From positions 806,001 to 870,000 of the forward strand of contig NZ_JBNAGA010000001.1 of NCBI RefSeq assembly GCF_049800955.1: 64,000 bases of DNA. The letters are read 5' to 3'. A program made the translations under genes and the position numbers. Source of the DNA: JAKVBH01 sp049800955 (lineage in GTDB: Bacteria > Pseudomonadota > Alphaproteobacteria > Rhodobacterales > Rhodobacteraceae). The stretch's first letter is position 1, and each line of letters starts with the position of its first letter. Positions 8,426 to 17,832 of this stretch are shown one piece after another. The notes beneath the pieces are model-generated. The model worked only from the letters and a program-made list of their open reading frames with translations, searched no databases and was not told the origin of the DNA.

Positions 8426-9403
8426 TCACACGCCCGCGCAATGGCTTCCATTGGACGCGTCTTGGTGCTCCGGCTGAAAATGGGCGTCGAGGCGCGCAAT
8501 GATCGCGTCGCGGCGGTCTGCGCGCTCCATGAGCACTTCATGCTCTGCCCCGTCCATCACAACCAGCTCGCCATTGGGCCAGGCGGCCATACGGTCATGG
8601 ATGCGTTGGGGATCCACGATGCGTTCGTTGGAGCCCAGAAACGTCACGCAGCGCGTCGCCGGTGACGCCATGGCGGCCAGGGTCCGGCATTCGATCAGCG
8701 CCTCGCGCAACCACCGAATTGACGGCCCGCCCAGCTGCAAATCACTTTGCTCGAGCACCTGCCTCTTCATGAAGTCGAACATGTCGGGGCAGGTTGTGAG
8801 CGTATTGTCGTCAAAGTCGGCAGTGGCCACATAAGAGGCCGCCCCGGTCGAAGGTGTATATAGATGGGAGAGCCCCACTTTCTCGGTGGCCCAGCTGACG
8901 GCCCAGGCGGTCGGGCGCAAAATCGGCGAGAGGCCAATGCCCCACATGGGCGCGGTAAAGGCGGCAGACGCCACGGGCAGGCCCTCATGCAGCGCACGCA
9001 GACCGATGCAGCCGCCCATGGAATGGCCCAGAAGGTAGAAGGGCTCGGGCATGCCCAGATCCCGGGCATGTGCCACATAAGCTGCGACGTCCTTCTGATA
9101 ATCGGAAAAATGCTCCACGTGACCGGCGCGCGGATCGGCATGCAGACGTGCTGCGATCCCTTGGCCACGCCAGTCCACCGCCATGGCGGACAGCCCGATC
9201 CCATGCAGCATGCGCGCGATCGGGCCATATTTCTCGACATATTCCGTCCGACCCGGGAAGATCAGAACACTCCCCCGCGCCCCATCCTTGCGCCAATGTC
9301 CTGCGCGGATGCGCACGCCATCAGACGTCTCCAGCCAATGACAGGCGCCGCCCGCAGGCGCATCGGCCATGCCTTCAAAATAGGGAGCAGGGGTCATGTT
9401 CAT
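8426..9403 (-). CDS. Alpha/beta hydrolase, lysophospholipase-like
   Basis: The 325-residue alpha/beta-hydrolase belongs to the serine aminopeptidase S33/monoglyceride lipase (PldB-like) group. The nucleophile elbow GHSMGG places the Ser at residue 128, the acid is probably in SNERIVDP, and the His is in MDGAEHEVLME near the C-terminus. DWRGQG is the typical strand-loop after the oxyanion region. There is no signal peptide, so it is cytoplasmic or membrane-associated. It follows the SCP2 gene by only five bases on the same strand, suggesting a two-gene lipid-handling operon. Confidence 0.88.
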   Translation of the reverse strand: MNMTPAPYFEGMADAPAGGACHWLETSDGVRIRAGHWRKDGARGSVLIFPGRTEYVEKYGPIARMLHGIGLSAMAVDWRGQGIAARLHADPRAGHVEHFSDYQKDVAAYVAHARDLGMPEPFYLLGHSMGGCIGLRALHEGLPVASAAFTAPMWGIGLSPILRPTAWAVSWATEKVGLSHLYTPSTGAASYVATADFDDNTLTTCPDMFDFMKRQVLEQSDLQLGGPSIRWLREALIECRTLAAMASPATRCVTFLGSNERIVDPQRIHDRMAAWPNGELVVMDGAEHEVLMERADRRDAIIARLDAHFQPEHQDASNGSHCAGV

Positions 9404-9408
9404 CTCGA

Positions 9409-9699
9409 TCAGCTCAGTACAGTGCCCAGTTTCATTGCAAGCCCCATGTCGCCATCGACCTTGAGCTTGCCTGTCATGAATGCACCTGTTGGGTTAACAT
9501 CACCTTCAAGAATGCCCTGGAAGGTCTCCGCATCGGCGGACAAGGTCACGTCGGCCTCTTCATCGCCTGCGCGCGCGCCGTCTTCGTCGATCATCACGGC
9601 GCCTTCGCCGATGATTTCGAACTTGGCCAGGCCATCAAAACCTGCACCGCCCATTTTTTCGTTCAAGGCCGCTACGGCGCTTGCCACGATATCTGTCAT
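9409..9699 (-). CDS. SCP2 sterol-binding domain-containing protein
   Basis: The 96-residue single-domain protein has the SCP2 lipid-transfer fold: MTDIVASAVAALNEKM, a strand-rich middle (GSAVMIDEDG-like turn, ADVTLSADAETFQGILEGD) and the conserved end NPTGAFMTGKLKVDGDMGLAMKLGTVL. Known family members bind fatty acyl-CoA or other lipids. The ATG at 9697-9699 is preceded by an AAAGGAGC ribosome site; an upstream in-frame ATG would add a non-conserved extension. It is likely cotranscribed with the downstream hydrolase. Confidence 0.9.
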   Translation of the reverse strand: MTDIVASAVAALNEKMGGAGFDGLAKFEIIGEGAVMIDEDGARAGDEEADVTLSADAETFQGILEGDVNPTGAFMTGKLKVDGDMGLAMKLGTVLS

Positions 9700-9758
9700 G
9701 TTTGTTACGCTCCTTTGATCCGTCGCATCTGGCATTTCTTGCGTGATGCGCTACGCTC

Positions 9759-10316
9759 ATGACTATGGGCACGATTAAGCATCAACTCAAATGTAGCGTG
9801 GCGGCACTTTGCGCCACAGTCATGTTTTCCTTACCTTTGAGCGCGGGAGAGGCGGAGCTTTTGCAATCTTTGCAAGAAGCAGAGCCCGAGGCCGTCGCGC
9901 GGATCGAACGGGAAATCGTTAACCTTTGGTCAAAATCCGGATCAGCCTCGATGGATTTCCTGCTCAAACGCGGGCGCGATGCCATCGATGTGCAGGATTG
10001 GGGGTTGGCCATAGAGCACCTCACGGCGCTGGCCGATCACGCGCCTGATTTCGCCGAAGCCTACCACACCCGCGCCATCGCTTATTTTCGCGCCGATCTC
10101 ATAGGGCCTGCGCTGGGTGATCTGGAGCAGGCCTTGGCGTTGAACCCCAACCATTTTGGCGCCATGCGCGGATTGGCGACCATTTTCGAGGGTTTGGGTG
10201 ATGCAAAACGCGCACATCAGGCCTACGAGATGGTGCTGCGCTTGCATCCGCATGACGAAGAGGCTCAAAAAGGCTTGGAACGTACCGAAGGCGAAGCGTT
10301 CGGGCGCGAGCTGTAA
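9759..10316 (+). CDS. TPR-repeat protein, exported
   Basis: The 185-residue protein has an N-terminal signal-like hydrophobic segment (CSVAALCATVMFSLPLSAG) and then three tetratricopeptide repeats from about residue 70, for example GLAIEHLTALADHAPDFAEAYHTRAIAYF and the following units with DLEQALALNPNHFGAMRGLA. TPR proteins mediate protein-protein contacts; this one is probably periplasmic. No enzymatic domain is visible. It lies upstream of, and on the same strand as, the Suv3-like helicase, about 130 bp away. An internal start at the second ATG (9765) is equally possible. Confidence 0.82.
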   Translation: MTMGTIKHQLKCSVAALCATVMFSLPLSAGEAELLQSLQEAEPEAVARIEREIVNLWSKSGSASMDFLLKRGRDAIDVQDWGLAIEHLTALADHAPDFAEAYHTRAIAYFRADLIGPALGDLEQALALNPNHFGAMRGLATIFEGLGDAKRAHQAYEMVLRLHPHDEEAQKGLERTEGEAFGREL

Positions 10317-10446
10317 GACGAGGGGCCAGCGGCGGCCAGCCGGCGCTTGGTCCGAGACCAGAGAAGACCTCAGGGCGCGCGCATGTGCTGTGATGCAGCA
10401 AACATCACCCAGCGTGCCCGGGAAGACCGGCGGGGGGCCACGTCAG

Positions 10447-13293
10447 ATGCAGGGAAGAACCATAGCGGTTCTGGGCCCCACCAATACAGGCAAGACGACC
10501 TATGCGATTGAGCGCATGCTGGGCTACAAATCCGGCGTCATCGGCCTGCCGTTACGGCTGCTTGCCCGCGAGGTCTACGATCGCATCGTGGAGATCCGTG
10601 GCCCGTCCGTTGTGGCACTGGTCACGGGCGAGGAGCGGATTGTTCCGCCGCGCACGCAATATTGGGTTTGCACTGTAGAAGCGATGCCCGAGGGCATGGG
10701 CGCGGACTTTGTGGCGGTCGATGAAATTCAGCTCTGCGCCGATCCTGAACGCGGCCATGTCTTTACCGACCGTCTTTTACGCATGCGCGGCACCCATGAG
10801 ACCCTCTTTCTAGGCGCGGCCACCATGCGCGGGCCCATTGCGGAACTCATTGACGACGTAGAGTTTATTGGCCGCGAGCGGATGAGCCAGCTGGCCTATT
10901 CTGGCTCCAAGAAGATCTCGCGCCTGCAACCGCGCTCCGCCATCGTCGGCTTCTCCGTGGAAAACGTCTATGCCATTGCCGAGCTTCTGAGGCGCCAAAA
11001 GGGCGGGGCGGCTGTCGTCATGGGTGCGCTCTCGCCGCGCACGCGCAATGCGCAGGTCGATCTCTACCAAAATGGCGATGTGGATTATCTCGTGGCCACT
11101 GATGCCATCGGCATGGGGCTCAATCTCGACGTGCATCACGTGGCGTTTTCCTCGCTCACGAAGTTTGACGGGCGCCGGATGCGGCCTTTGGCGCCCAATG
11201 AGCTGGCCCAGATCGCGGGCCGGGCGGGGCGGGGCATGCGTGACGGGACGTTCGGGGTCACGGGCGAAGCGCCGCCATTGCATGACGAGGTGGCGCGCGC
11301 CATCTGTGATCATCGCTTCACGCCGCTCTCCAAACTCCAGTGGCGCAATGCGCGGCTGGAATTCGGCACAGTGGACCGCCTGATTGCCGCGCTGGAGGCC
11401 CCGTCAGGCGATGAGCGGTTGCTAAAAGCGCGCGAGGCCGACGATCTGCGCGCGCTCAAGATGCTGGCACAGGATGACGAGACCTTCGCGCGGGCCTCCT
11501 CGCCGCAGGCGGTCAAGCTTCTGTGGTCGGTTTGCCGGATTCCGGATTTCCGCGGGATCAGCCATGCCGAACACGCCAACCTCTTGATGCAGATTTTCGC
11601 CTATCTACACGAAGGCGCGCAGGTGCCCGATGATTTTCTGGCCCGCCAAATCCGGCGGATTGACCGGGTGGATGGCGATATTGACACACTCTCGAAACGT
11701 CTCGCCTTTATTCGCACCTGGACCTATGTCGCTCAGCGGGAAAACTGGGTTAGCGATACCGGGCATTGGCGCGGAGAGACGCGCGCTGTAGAAGACAGGC
11801 TGTCAGATGCGCTGCATGAGCGCCTGACCCAACGATTCGTGGACCGGCGCACCTCAGTGCTGTTGCGCCGGCTCAAGCAAAAGGAGGCCCTCTTGGCCGA
11901 AGTGAATGACAAAGGTGAAGTGACGGTTGAGGGCGAATTCGTCGGCCGTCTCGAAGGGTTCCGTTTCCGCTCAGACAAAGACGCGAGCGGCCAAGAGGCC
12001 AAGACGATCCAGCAGGCGGCGATGCAGGCCCTGACCCCGCATTTCCACCTGCGCGCGGATCGGTTTTACAACGCGCCCGATACCGAGATCGATTTCACCG
12101 AGCAAGGTGGGTTGATGTGGGGCAGCGAAGCCGTCGGGCGGCTGGCGCCCGGCTCCGAGCCCTTCAAGCCCGAGATCAAGGTTTTCGTGGATGAGGAGGC
12201 CGGCACGGATGTAGCCGAGAAGGTCAAACGGCGTTTGACCCATTTCATCGACCGCAAAGTGGCCGCGCTCTTCGAGCCGATGATTGCCATGGGCCGCGAT
12301 GAGACGCTTTCGGGATTGGCCAAGGGCTTTGCCTTCCGTCTGGTCGAGAACTTTGGCGTCCTGCCGCGGGCCGATGTGGCCGATGACGTCAAGGCACTGG
12401 ATCAGGATGCCCGCGGCGCGCTGCGCAAACATGGTGTGCGCTTTGGTCAGTTCACGATTTTCATGCCGCTCCTGCTCAAGCCCGCGCCGACCCGGTTGCG
12501 CCTGGTGCTCTGGTCGCTCTCAAAGGGGCTCGATACCTTTCCCGAAGCGCCGCCGCCCGGTCTGGTGACGGTTCCCAGTGTGCCGGATATGGAGCATGGC
12601 GCGGATACGATGGCGGGGTATCGCACGGCGGGAGCGCGCGCGATCCGCATCGATATGCTGGAGCGCTTGGCTGACTTGATCCGGGCGCAGGACACACGGG
12701 CCGGCTTTGAGGCCTCGGCTGACATGCTCTCGATTACAGGCATGACGCTGGAACAATTTGCCGACCTCATGGGCGGCTTGGGGTATCAGGCAGAGCGCGG
12801 CGAGCGCGAAAAAGTCCGGGCGGTTGTGCCCGACACTCAGCCCGACACCCAACCTGCTGCCGAGGCGGACGCACCAAAGGCTGCGCCGGTCGAAGACGCC
12901 GCCGCAGCCGACACCGCCGCGCCAGCAGATATGACCGAAGCCGATGCCGCGCCCGCTTCCGAAGCCACGGAAACCCCTGAGGCTGCCCAAACGCCGGAAA
13001 CCGCGACCGAGGCGGCGACAGAGGCTGCGGGTGAGACGGGTCCTGAGATGGAAGTCTTCTACACGTTCCGCTGGGGTCGCCCGCGTGGGCAGCGCCCGCA
13101 AGGCGAACGTCGTCAGGGCCAGCAACGTCAGGGGCAGGGTAAAGGCAAACCGCGCGGCAAAGGCCCGCAAAAGGGCGGCAAAGGCAAGCCCCGCAACGAT
13201 GGCCCGCGCACGTTCTCGGCCAAGCCCAAAAGGGAAAAAGCCATCGATCCCGACAATCCCTTCGCAGCCCTCGCGGCGCTCAAGGATAAGTGA
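10447..13293 (+). CDS. Suv3-like superfamily 2 helicase with low-complexity basic tail
   Basis: The protein, 948 residues from the chosen ATG, is related to Suv3, an RNA helicase of mitochondria and alphaproteobacteria. Motif I is GPTNTGKT (residues 10-17), motif II VDEIQ (within AVDEIQLCADPERGH), and the helicase C motifs include ATDAIGMGLNLDV and QIAGRAGRG. The last about 160 residues are Ala/Glu/Pro-rich, then a Gly/Arg/Lys/Gln tail that looks RNA-binding, ending DNPFAALAALKDK. An ATG at 10393 could extend the protein by 18 residues; 10447 is preferred because of an upstream G-rich site and the family N-terminus. The downstream S4-domain gene overlaps the stop codon, pointing to an RNA-related role. 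Confidence 0.88.
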   Translation: MQGRTIAVLGPTNTGKTTYAIERMLGYKSGVIGLPLRLLAREVYDRIVEIRGPSVVALVTGEERIVPPRTQYWVCTVEAMPEGMGADFVAVDEIQLCADPERGHVFTDRLLRMRGTHETLFLGAATMRGPIAELIDDVEFIGRERMSQLAYSGSKKISRLQPRSAIVGFSVENVYAIAELLRRQKGGAAVVMGALSPRTRNAQVDLYQNGDVDYLVATDAIGMGLNLDVHHVAFSSLTKFDGRRMRPLAPNELAQIAGRAGRGMRDGTFGVTGEAPPLHDEVARAICDHRFTPLSKLQWRNARLEFGTVDRLIAALEAPSGDERLLKAREADDLRALKMLAQDDETFARASSPQAVKLLWSVCRIPDFRGISHAEHANLLMQIFAYLHEGAQVPDDFLARQIRRIDRVDGDIDTLSKRLAFIRTWTYVAQRENWVSDTGHWRGETRAVEDRLSDALHERLTQRFVDRRTSVLLRRLKQKEALLAEVNDKGEVTVEGEFVGRLEGFRFRSDKDASGQEAKTIQQAAMQALTPHFHLRADRFYNAPDTEIDFTEQGGLMWGSEAVGRLAPGSEPFKPEIKVFVDEEAGTDVAEKVKRRLTHFIDRKVAALFEPMIAMGRDETLSGLAKGFAFRLVENFGVLPRADVADDVKALDQDARGALRKHGVRFGQFTIFMPLLLKPAPTRLRLVLWSLSKGLDTFPEAPPPGLVTVPSVPDMEHGADTMAGYRTAGARAIRIDMLERLADLIRAQDTRAGFEASADMLSITGMTLEQFADLMGGLGYQAERGEREKVRAVVPDTQPDTQPAAEADAPKAAPVEDAAAADTAAPADMTEADAAPASEATETPEAAQTPETATEAATEAAGETGPEMEVFYTFRWGRPRGQRPQGERRQGQQRQGQGKGKPRGKGPQKGGKGKPRNDGPRTFSAKPKREKAIDPDNPFAALAALKDK

Positions 13294-13697
13294 CGGGCTC
13301 TTCTGAAGAGAAGCCGTCGGGTCCAGCCGGGCCAGAGAAAATCCGGCTGGACAAATGGCTTTGGCAAGCACGGTTTTTCAAGTCGCGCGCACTGGCGGCC
13401 AAAGCCGTCAATGAAGGCGTCCGCGTCAACAGCACACGGACCACCAAGGCCGCGCGCACCATCGCGCCGGGCGATGTACTGACCTTCACAGCAGGGCGCC
13501 GCGTCCGGATCGTGAAGCTCCTAGCCTGCGGGACGCGCCGGGGACCAGCCCCGGAAGCCCAAGCGCTCTACGAAGATATGTCCCCCCCGGTGCCTGAAAA
13601 ACAGGCAGCATCCGCGCCGCGCTTTGACGGCGGAGGGCGGCCAACCAAGCGAGATCGTCGCACCTTGTCAGAGTTGCGGGCCCGTGGGCTTGAATGA
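13290..13697 (+). CDS. S4 RNA-binding domain protein (Hsp15-like)
   Basis: The 135-residue protein has an S4 RNA-binding domain at about residues 18-80 (IRLDKWLWQARFFKSR, then AVNEGVRVN and GDVLTF). It resembles Hsp15, which binds 50S subunits carrying stalled nascent chains. The tail is basic and disordered (GGGRPTKRDRRTLSELRARGLE). The GTG start at 13290 overlaps the helicase stop codon by four bases (GTGA), a sign of translational coupling. It is cytoplasmic. Confidence 0.88.
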   Translation: MTGSSEEKPSGPAGPEKIRLDKWLWQARFFKSRALAAKAVNEGVRVNSTRTTKAARTIAPGDVLTFTAGRRVRIVKLLACGTRRGPAPEAQALYEDMSPPVPEKQAASAPRFDGGGRPTKRDRRTLSELRARGLE

Positions 13698-13749
13698 TCC
13701 TGCTCCAGAGGATACGTCAGCTTAAGTTGACATCTAAAGACGGCCTCCC

Positions 13750-14088
13750 ATGACCTACATCGTCACTGACAATTGCATCGCCTGCAAATACACCGATTGC
13801 GTAGAAGTCTGCCCGGTGGATTGTTTTTACGAAGGTGAAAACATGCTCGTCATTCATCCCGACGAATGCATCGATTGCGGGGTGTGCGAGCCTGAATGTC
13901 CGGCAGATGCCATTCGGCCCGATACCGAGCCGGATATGGAGAAATGGGTCGAGTTCAACCGCAAGTATTCCGAGATGTGGCCTGTCATCATCACCAAGAA
14001 AGACCCTCTGCCCGACGCAGAGGCGCTGGATGGTCAAGCGGGCAAACTTGAGACGCATTTCTCCGAAGCGGCTGGCGAAGGCGGATAA
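13750..14088 (+). CDS. fdxA: 7Fe ferredoxin FdxA
   Basis: The 112-residue ferredoxin carries a [3Fe-4S] and a [4Fe-4S] cluster. Cysteines are visible at residues 9, 12, 17 and 21 ([14 protein letters not shown]) and at 40, 43, 46 and 50 ([12 protein letters not shown]). The C-terminal extension (about residues 60-112) matches the FdxA family of about 107-112 residues. It acts as a cytoplasmic low-potential electron carrier whose partner cannot be inferred here. The gene lies 52 bp after the S4-protein gene and upstream of carD on the same strand. Confidence 0.95.
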   Translation: MTYIVTDNCIACKYTDCVEVCPVDCFYEGENMLVIHPDECIDCGVCEPECPADAIRPDTEPDMEKWVEFNRKYSEMWPVIITKKDPLPDAEALDGQAGKLETHFSEAAGEGG

Positions 14089-14211
14089 GCGATTCGTCGC
14101 GCTCTGGGCTGTGAATAGGTCAAGGATGCGCGCTAAAGCTCTGACTTTTAAGGCCTTCTAGCGTGCTGACCCAACGTTCGCTGGCACTGGGGCCATTTTT
14201 CTGCTATAATC

Positions 14212-14220
14212 ATCGAAATC
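14212..14220 (+). promoter_or_regulatory. Extended -10 promoter element upstream of carD
   Basis: The sequence TGCTATAAT is a perfect extended -10 (TGnTATAAT) about 150 bp upstream of the carD start, within an otherwise featureless 279-bp gap. No good -35 hexamer lies at 16-18 bp, as is usual for extended -10 promoters. Function is inferred only from consensus match. Confidence 0.5.
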
Positions 14221-14367
14221 ACGGCTTAGCGAGAGCAGACAAGCTCAGGAAAATACACGAGTTTCGATAAAACGACCTTGATCGGATACGGAGATGCCTC
14301 ATCCCCGTCCGGATTTCTTGTCGCCAGCCGAAAATAGTTAACGTCCAGTAGAAAGGGCCTATCGCAC

Positions 14368-14880
14368 ATGTCGAAAGCCAAAAAACTCGATTTCCGTCCG
14401 AATGAATTTGTTGTGTATCCCGCCCATGGTGTGGGCCAGATCGTGTCGATCGAGAAGCAGGAAATCGCGGGCATTGCGCTGGAATTGTTTGTCATCTCAT
14501 TTGAGAAGGACAAGATGACGTTGCGGGTTCCGACCCACAAGGCGACGGAGATTGGCATGCGCTCGTTGTCGAGCCCGGATGTGATCTCCAAGGCGATGAC
14601 GACGCTCCGGGGCAAGGCCAAGGTCAAGCGGGCCATGTGGTCCCGTCGGGCGCAGGAATATGAGCAAAAGATCAATTCCGGCGATCTGATTGCGATTGCC
14701 GAAGTGGTCCGTGATCTGCATCGCAGCGACGATCAACGTGAGCAAAGCTACTCGGAACGTCAGCTTTATGAAGCGGCTCTGGAGCGTTTGACGCGCGAGG
14801 TCGCTGCGGTGGCAGGGGGCGATGAGGTTGCCGCGGCCAAGGAGATTGGCGACGTTTTGATCTCGCGCGCTGCCGCCTGA
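14368..14880 (+). CDS. carD: CarD/CdnL-family RNA polymerase-binding regulator
   Basis: The 170-residue protein begins with the RNAP-interacting CarD domain (FRPNEFVVYPAHGVGQIVSIEKQEI, up to about residue 65) and continues with the helical DNA-binding domain (W in KRAMWSRRAQEYEQKI, then LYEAALERLTREVAAV). Known family members bind the RNAP beta subunit and stabilise promoter open complexes, notably at rRNA promoters. The length is typical for alphaproteobacterial CdnL. It has its own probable promoter and a strong terminator, so it is probably monocistronic. Confidence 0.94.
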   Translation: MSKAKKLDFRPNEFVVYPAHGVGQIVSIEKQEIAGIALELFVISFEKDKMTLRVPTHKATEIGMRSLSSPDVISKAMTTLRGKAKVKRAMWSRRAQEYEQKINSGDLIAIAEVVRDLHRSDDQREQSYSERQLYEAALERLTREVAAVAGGDEVAAAKEIGDVLISRAAA

Positions 14881-14906
14881 TCGCGCAGCCCTGGCAAATC
14901 TTGGAA

Positions 14907-14942
14907 AGCCGCGCCGCCCGGCAAGGGCGCGCGGCTTTTTGT
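14907..14942 (+). terminator. Rho-independent terminator after carD
   Basis: A GC-rich hairpin (AGCCGCGC paired with GCGCGGCT) is followed by TTTTT, 27 bases past the carD stop codon. It also separates carD from the convergent RTX-like gene. Confidence 0.85.
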
Positions 14943-14952
14943 ATTTGTCAGG

Positions 14953-15792
14953 TCAGACGAAGGCAAAATCGCCCGCGCCCAGAAGGGCGCTCTCTGTGTC
15001 ATGGAAGGTGATCTCCGTATCACCAAATGTCACCACCGCATCGTCGCCGTCCTGATTAATTGTCAGCGCGCTGAACGCGTCTGCGCTCTCATCCGCGATG
15101 ACAATGACATCCCAGCCATCCTCGAAATCCATGATGTTGTAGGTGCCATTGGAGCGGTCAAAAACAAACAGATCGCTGCCGCTCCCGCCGGTCAGCTCAT
15201 CATTGAGACCTGCGCCAGGCGCCAATGTGTCCTCGCCGGAATCGCCGAAAAGCCGATCAAATGCCGCGCCGAACTGATCAATCCAGAAATCCCGGAAAAA
15301 ACCCTGCGTGCCTACAGCATCCTCGGGCACAATCTCCTGCACGTTCAAATCCCCGATGATCATGTCGCGGCCGCCGCCGCCATGGATTTCGTTGTGTGAC
15401 AGTGCCAGCGAGTTGAGCCCCGCCTCGATGCGTTGAAAATTCGGGCTCCCGTCGCGCACAACGCCCACGCCGACAGACCGATCGTCCGTCGCGCCGCCAC
15501 CAAGGAGCAAGTTTCCCGAGGCATTGCCGACGATCTTGTCGCCGCCGCCCGCGCAAAGCACTTGCTCGATCGAGCTGTGTTGATCCTCAACCAGTAACCG
15601 CCAGATTGTGGTTCCGGTGATCGTGGTGACGGAATCCTCGTTGTCAAAGATCCGCGAGGATCCGGTCGACAGATCAATGCTGAGGTTGCGCGTCGAAGGG
15701 CCAGTGTAGTCCAGTGTATCGGTAACGCCGATTGATCCGACAAAGTTTTCCGGCGACAGGGGGAGGACAAAGCTTCGCGAAAAGAAGGCCAT
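14953..15792 (-). CDS. RTX-like calcium-binding repeat protein (putative type I secreted)
   Basis: The 279-residue protein lacks an N-terminal signal peptide and has degenerate RTX (GGxGxDxxx) motifs: GGGDKIVGNASGNLLLGGG, GGGGRDMIIGDLN, FGDSGEDTLAPGAG and LTGGSGSDLFVFD. The latter is followed by IMDFEDGWDVIVI, the common last RTX unit. Such proteins are exported by type I secretion using a C-terminal signal; the end (SALLGAGDFAFV) is compatible. No catalytic domain is recognised, and no ABC/MFP exporter genes adjoin it. It converges with carD. Confidence 0.75.
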   Translation of the reverse strand: MAFFSRSFVLPLSPENFVGSIGVTDTLDYTGPSTRNLSIDLSTGSSRIFDNEDSVTTITGTTIWRLLVEDQHSSIEQVLCAGGGDKIVGNASGNLLLGGGATDDRSVGVGVVRDGSPNFQRIEAGLNSLALSHNEIHGGGGRDMIIGDLNVQEIVPEDAVGTQGFFRDFWIDQFGAAFDRLFGDSGEDTLAPGAGLNDELTGGSGSDLFVFDRSNGTYNIMDFEDGWDVIVIADESADAFSALTINQDGDDAVVTFGDTEITFHDTESALLGAGDFAFV

Positions 15793-15936
15793 AACATCTC
15801 TCTCTAAATGAGCGCGGGCTCATTCGAAGCAATGCGATGGCAGCCAGCGCAGGTTTGAAATGCCAATGATCGTACGACAGTCGTCGGTCGGATCAAGGCT
15901 GTTTTTCGCGCTATGCGTGTTTTGGCGAGATTTGGC

Positions 15937-17820
15937 TCACGCAGCGGTATTGTCCCGGTTCTCCAGATTGGCCAGCAGTGAGGCTTCCAGCTCCTTCTCC
16001 AACTCCTTGGCCCGGGCCACGTAATCGGGGTTGTCCGCTGAGCGCACATTGGGTCTCCAGACCTCAGCCAGCTCACGCACCGCGTATCTGTCATGCTGAT
16101 AGAATGTCCGCTCCGCCTCAGCCGCCTCGTAATCCGTGAGGCCAATGTTTTCCAGAACATAGCGCCCTGCGCGCAGCGAACTGTCAAACAGCTCGCGCAC
16201 GATATCATTGGCCCCTGCCTGATAGAGCTCATAAACATGGGTTCTGTCACGCGCCCGCGCCACGATATGGATGTCCGGTCGTTCACGTCGGGCATAGGTC
16301 ACAAGCCGCGTGGCGGAGGCCTTGTCATCAAGGGCCACCACCAAAACATCCGCCTGACCCAAGCCCGCCGCATGCAGCAACTCCGGGCGTGTCGGATCGC
16401 CAAAGAACCCTTTGAATCCAAAACGGCGCATCAATTCAATGGTTTGCAGATCGTGATCCATCACGACCGTTTTGTGCCCCACCGATTGCACCAGACGGTT
16501 CACGATTTGCCCAAAGCGTCCGATGCCCGCGATAATCACGGTGCCTTGCTCATCAATCTCGTCGGGCGCCGGTGCCTCAACGAGATCTTCGAGGCGTCGG
16601 GCCAGTTGATCGTAGAACAAAAACAGCAGGGGTGTGATCAACATGGAGAGCGCCACGATCAGCAGAAGCTTCTGCGCCAGCGTCCCATCAAGGACGCGTT
16701 GCTGGATCGAGAAGGAAATCAGCACAAAGCCAAATTCCCCCGCCTGCGCCAGCCCGAGCGTAAAGAGCCAACGATTGCGCCCCTTGAGGTCAAAGATGAT
16801 GGCCAAGCCGTAGAGCACCAGCCCTTTGACCAGCATGACAGCGAGCGTCAGCGCGAGGATCAGAAGGGGCTCGGCAAAAAGGAGCGCAAAGTTGATCCCG
16901 GCCCCCACAGTGATGAAAAAGAGGCCCAGCAAAAGGCCTTTGAAGGGTTCGATATCGCCCTCAAGTTCGTGTCGAAACTCCGAGTTTGCGAGAACCACAC
17001 CCGCCAGAAACGCGCCAAGCGCGGGCGAGAGGCCGACAAGTTTCATCAAAAACGCAATGCCCACAACGATCAGCAGCGCCAGCGCGGTATACATCTCGCG
17101 CAGGTGCGCGGAATGGATGAAGCGGAAGACGGGGCGCGTGGCGTAAATCCCTGTCAGGACAATGGCGGCAATGGCCCCCAGCGTGACCATGGCCACGCCC
17201 CAGCCCGGCAACCCTTCCACCAGCGACATGCCGCCGTGGCCGTGCTCTGCCGCATCACTGACCCTTTGGATGGAGCCATCCGCCGTCAACTCCGCCATGG
17301 GGACCACAGCCAGCAATGGCAGGACCACAAGCATCGGGATCACGGCAATATCCTGTGTGAGCAGAACGGAGAACGTGGACCGCCCGCCCGCCGTTTGCAT
17401 CAGTCCCTTTTCCGAGAGCGTTTGCAGCACAATAGCGGTTGAGGAGAGGGCGAAGATCATGCCGATTGCGATGGCAACAGACAGGCTTTGCCCCAACAAG
17501 ACCGCCCCGCCTGCGATCAGCCCCATGGTCAGACTGATCTGCAATCCGCCCAACCCGATGAGCTTGTGGCGCATATCCCACAACGCCCGCGGCTCCAGCT
17601 CCAGACCTATCAGGAAGAGCATCATAACGACGCCAAACTCCGCAAAATGCAGGATTTCTTCCGCATCATGCCCGCCCACCAGACCAAGAACTGGCCCGAT
17701 GACGATACCCGCCGCGAGATAGCCCAGAACAGACCCAAGCCCAAGCCGCGCGGCAATCGGAACAGCAATGACTGCTGCAGCCAGAAATATGGAGGCTTGG
17801 TACAGGAAGGTTTCCATCAA
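15937..17820 (-). CDS. CPA2 family cation:proton antiporter with RCK/TrkA-N domain (KefB-like)
   Basis: The 627-residue inner-membrane protein has about 12 hydrophobic segments over the first about 400 residues (start ETFLYQASIFLAAAVIAVP; conserved LFLIGLELEP and FALSSTAIVLQ). A cytosolic Rossmann TrkA-N/RCK domain follows from about 430 (IIAGIGRFGQIVNRLV, VVMDHD, FFGDPTRPELLHAAG). This is the KefB/KefC layout for K+ efflux coupled to H+. It is followed by an acidic tail ending NLENRDNTAA. The gene starts only 12 bp downstream of the AsnC/Lrp regulator, with which it may be cotranscribed. Confidence 0.9.
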   Translation of the reverse strand: MMETFLYQASIFLAAAVIAVPIAARLGLGSVLGYLAAGIVIGPVLGLVGGHDAEEILHFAEFGVVMMLFLIGLELEPRALWDMRHKLIGLGGLQISLTMGLIAGGAVLLGQSLSVAIAIGMIFALSSTAIVLQTLSEKGLMQTAGGRSTFSVLLTQDIAVIPMLVVLPLLAVVPMAELTADGSIQRVSDAAEHGHGGMSLVEGLPGWGVAMVTLGAIAAIVLTGIYATRPVFRFIHSAHLREMYTALALLIVVGIAFLMKLVGLSPALGAFLAGVVLANSEFRHELEGDIEPFKGLLLGLFFITVGAGINFALLFAEPLLILALTLAVMLVKGLVLYGLAIIFDLKGRNRWLFTLGLAQAGEFGFVLISFSIQQRVLDGTLAQKLLLIVALSMLITPLLFLFYDQLARRLEDLVEAPAPDEIDEQGTVIIAGIGRFGQIVNRLVQSVGHKTVVMDHDLQTIELMRRFGFKGFFGDPTRPELLHAAGLGQADVLVVALDDKASATRLVTYARRERPDIHIVARARDRTHVYELYQAGANDIVRELFDSSLRAGRYVLENIGLTDYEAAEAERTFYQHDRYAVRELAEVWRPNVRSADNPDYVARAKELEKELEASLLANLENRDNTAA

Positions 17821-17832
17821 TGGGCTCCGCAG

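Noticed and set aside
14182..14216. Sigma-54 promoter (TGGCAC) upstream of carD
   Set aside because: No GC dinucleotide at the required spacing; the extended -10 TGCTATAAT explains the site better.
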